Source: Membranipora membranacea
Lineage: Eukaryota > Bryozoa > Gymnolaemata > Cheilostomatida > Membraniporidae
Assembly (NCBI GenBank): GCA_914767715.1
Contig: OU612065.1
Location: 23,126,001-23,190,000, forward strand
Reading direction: 5' to 3'
DNA: 64,000 bases
This document shows positions 61,701 through 64,000 of this stretch, one piece after another; positions within the stretch are counted from its first letter, which is position 1, and each line of letters starts with the position of its first letter. Below the pieces are notes generated by a model. It saw only the letters and a list, made by a program, of their open reading frames with translations, made no database searches and was not told the origin of the DNA. The translations under genes were made by a program, and so were the position numbers.

Positions 61701-63856
61701 AGTGGCTTAAGGTGCTGCCGATTGTATTAGTCAGCCATTGAAATTGACCCACGCCGCTTTGTTTGTTTCATGGGGATGTTGTTGTGTGAAGTTACCGAGT
61801 CAGCCGATAACACCTTTGAGACGCTCGATAACTTTTAAGCTGACGGAATGACGTGCAGGTGGCTTGATTAGTCAATTGTCGAAATTTTGAAATTCTCTAC
61901 GTTCGCCTCTCGTATGGCCAAACATCTCGCAATTTCCAAAGCAAGGCGAAATGTCCTTACTTGTGACAGCGTGTCTAGCAGCTCAGCATTTCCACACACT
62001 TTGATGAAATGGAATTTTACTCGAGATGCGCTCCATGTCACATAGAGCATATAATAAACAAGTGTACCAACATCTCGCCTCTATTGACGCTGATTAAGGA
62101 CCCAAGCAAAGGGATGCCATGTTATCTAGAATGAGTCATAAAGCTAGCTGATAAAATCGTTTTCACACCTAAGTATATCCGTTATTAATACCCTGGATGT
62201 TTGCACAGAGCTGTAAATTAACTCATTAAGCTTGCTTGTATCCTGTATAAGAATGTTGGGTACATCCATATTTTGTACCCTCAGTATAGGGTACGTTTTG
62301 GCCGAGCTCATCGCAATAACCTTGTTAAGTTTTCGTTGCACTACATGATAAACTCATCAGAGCCAGAAGACCAACACCACTATGTAAAAAATTGTTTACC
62401 CACTAAAACAGCAACAGTTTTGGTCAAACAGAAAAAAAATTGATCGCTGGACATAATATAATGTAGAAATCTGCTGAGATTAAACTTTGAGTGCCTCTGA
62501 AAGTTCGAAAAAAGTTGATCGTTCATTATCTGATGCTTTTTTTTTAGCTCACTCAGGATAATCCATTTAGCTGACCACCCTTCTGTCTCGCTGGGAGCAT
62601 TCTACTCCAGAGAAAGCTTCAGTCTGTTTGGTAAGGTTCGGCTAGTCTTCAGCTGGTTAAATTTTATGACCAACAAGCCCCCTGTAGATGTTGACGTGCA
62701 AAGCATGGTGATAATCTGGCTGTCAATTATTGCTAGCTACACCCTCGGAATGCTGGATATAGAACCTTAATCCCAAATTAATGCCAATAGTGCAATATAA
62801 GTGTAAGCACGGAAATAATATAACACGATAATAAGCCGATATCCACAAACTGCAAATAGCCGGCTGCAATGTTATGGATTCCAAGCCAGCCCAACATTAC
62901 GCCTTCAGAATATTATCCGATTTTCATTCAACAACATTGTTATAGGGCTGATGGACCGCTGCAAGACCTCTCTTGGCAAAAAGAAACTCAAGTAAAAATA
63001 ATTCTTGTTCTGTTCCTGGTTTTGCGCCATACCAGCGGGTGTCATTTGGGAACCGATTTTCCCACACTTACACCTCAGTATTTTACTGGTGCCACTCGTT
63101 TTTTGTTTTTGGTTTGGGCACTGTGCCCAGCTGCACTAATGCTGGCACCAGCATGGCACCACCCTCCCTGTCCCTGTCCCTGTCTATCTCATTAATATAT
63201 TATACTGTCAAATCTACACATCATGTTTGAATTGTTGGTTCCTTTTGGACTCATGCTTCTTTGCAGTTTTCTTCTGTATCCAATCGTCGTTTAACCCACT
63301 CAAATTGTGCAGTTTCCTGCCTGACGTAATGCTTTGTTAGGGTATTTGACAGCATTGCTTCCTGGTTTAGTTCTATGTACTCAAAATATTGGCCATAATT
63401 GATTAAATTTCCAGCGATGATTGTTTCCACATCAGATGCCAGTTTCCTCCAAAAACTTTGCATCTCATCAAAATTATGATGAGTTCCTGATGGGTGGGCA
63501 AAACCAAATTAATCATTTTGATGCTCAAGTACAGAGGCTGATGAATTGTAGGAAGTTGTCATCCAAAAAGTCATGCTAACACAACTCCAGTTACTAAATT
63601 GTATACACCAGGGAGTTATGTCCCACACACCCTGTATTCACACAACTTTGATCATTGATTGATTGCAATGTACTTCATCAAATTTATATTATTAATAAAA
63701 TATTCTTTACTTTGTAGGGAATGGTTTCTCTGTCCCAGCAGTGATATGGATCTTCTGAGTGAGAGACTTGACTGTCTGCAGTATTTTGCTCCTGCCAGGA
63801 ACTCTGAAGTTACCCAGCTCATCAAGAGTAACCTATCCAAACTGAGAAATATGACA
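49706..63856 (+). CDS. MSH5: MutS homologue MSH5 (5' part; continues past window)
   Basis: Fifteen exons seen: 49706-49927, 50199-50420, 50527-50682, 51164-51454, 52467-52669, 53882-54005, 54688-54768, 55079-55159, 55349-55420, 58589-58704, 60083-60195, 61567-61602, 62548-62630, 62946-62991, 63718-63856; phases agree throughout (about 661 residues). From exon 6 the protein follows MSH5: LLCIIWQKGMLGGCVY, VVLTGAKQDARFL (VVTSAKQD), YEVSRQRLRS (LEISKQRLLS), VRAAGGLLRYLE (VRALGGLLKFL), HLADHPSV, FSLFGLMDRC and LLSERLDCLQYF. The ATPase domain lies beyond the window. MSH5 with MSH4 forms MutS-gamma, which stabilises meiotic crossover intermediates. Exons 1-5 add about 365 Ser-rich, probably disordered residues not found in vertebrate MSH5. 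They could be a true extension or a separate gene, but exon 5 to exon 6 is phase-compatible and I see no stop or AATAAA between them. The start is unresolved: an upstream exon or the in-frame ATG at 49756. Confidence 0.88.
54791..54838. repeat. ATTCC-rich inverted repeat in MSH5 intron
   Basis: AGGGAGAATGGAAT at 54791-54804 is perfectly inverted as ATTCCATTCTCCCT at 54825-54838; the loop consists of ATTCC/CATTC pentamer-like units. Located just after the exon ending at 54768. Confidence 0.75.
57416..57450. repeat. Near-perfect palindrome flanked by direct repeats
   Basis: CCATAGATTTAAAAAAC (57416-57432), one A, then its exact reverse complement (57434-57450). CTCTACC stands immediately on both sides, like a 7-bp target-site duplication sharing bases with the arm. 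It lies in the long MSH5 intron 9. Confidence 0.8.
57559..57603. repeat. GC-rich stem-loop
   Basis: GCAGGCTGTC at 57560-57569 pairs with GACAGCCTGC at 57594-57603, with a G-rich strand GGGTGGGTGGG facing CCCCCCTCCC inside the stem. A strong hairpin in MSH5 intron 9 without other context. Confidence 0.7.
60563..60598. repeat. 36-bp perfect palindrome
   Basis: TATCACAGAGTAAGGATA is followed directly by its reverse complement with no spacer. It could extrude as a cruciform. It lies in the MSH5 intron between the exons at 60083 and 61567. Confidence 0.85.
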
Positions 63857-64000
63857 GTAAGTGAGGAACCTACTTCTCTCTCACAGCCTAATGTAACTGG
63901 CCAAGAGAATGAATCGAAAGGCTGGCTATATCACGGAAGTTATGGCCACATCAAAACCAAGAAAACATGTATTGCTTATAATGGTACTAGCATATTTGAA

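Overview
The window is AT-rich animal genomic DNA with multi-exon genes, GT-AG introns, long intergenic spaces and several repeat copies. The gene set (TAPT1, RNF181, HSP70, REC8, LRRC41, JUN, MSH5, a TEX36-like gene and a Methuselah-like receptor) indicates a metazoan, most likely a slowly evolving invertebrate. The species cannot be named from the sequence alone. All exon models come from reading splice sites and phases by eye and comparing with remembered family sequences. Phases close for every model except LRRC41, which carries an apparent one-base frameshift.

Layout: 1-2528 has no gene. TAPT1 (-) occupies 2529-10631 and diverges from a TEX36-like gene (+) at 11074-14240. A long-ectodomain class B/Methuselah-like GPCR (+) lies at 15608-19608. 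RNF181 (-) at 20295-21515 diverges from an inducible-type HSP70 (+) at 22702-24818, whose upstream region holds heat-shock elements, a CRE, CCAAT boxes and a TATA box. REC8 (-) at 25539-32217 diverges from LRRC41 (+) at 34047-43271. JUN (-) at 47303-48574, with an SRE and CRE-like promoter, diverges from MSH5 (+), which runs from about 49706 through the right edge.

Themes: eight of the nine genes form four divergent pairs, which alternate with convergent 3' ends. Two core meiotic genes (REC8, MSH5) and a probable sperm gene (TEX36-like) sit among stress and signalling genes (HSP70, JUN) and ubiquitin-ligase genes (RNF181, LRRC41). HSP70 lies about 27 kb from MSH5, which recalls the MSH5-HSPA1 neighbourhood of the vertebrate MHC class III region.

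Most notable oddities: an HSP70 C-terminus that reads EEVF instead of EEVD; a single-base frameshift in LRRC41; an apparent 365-residue disordered N-terminal extension on MSH5; a JUN lacking the first JNK site; a 271-bp tandem duplication; several perfect palindromes; and small dispersed repeat families. I see no evidence for a wholly new gene system, CRISPR array or RNA gene.
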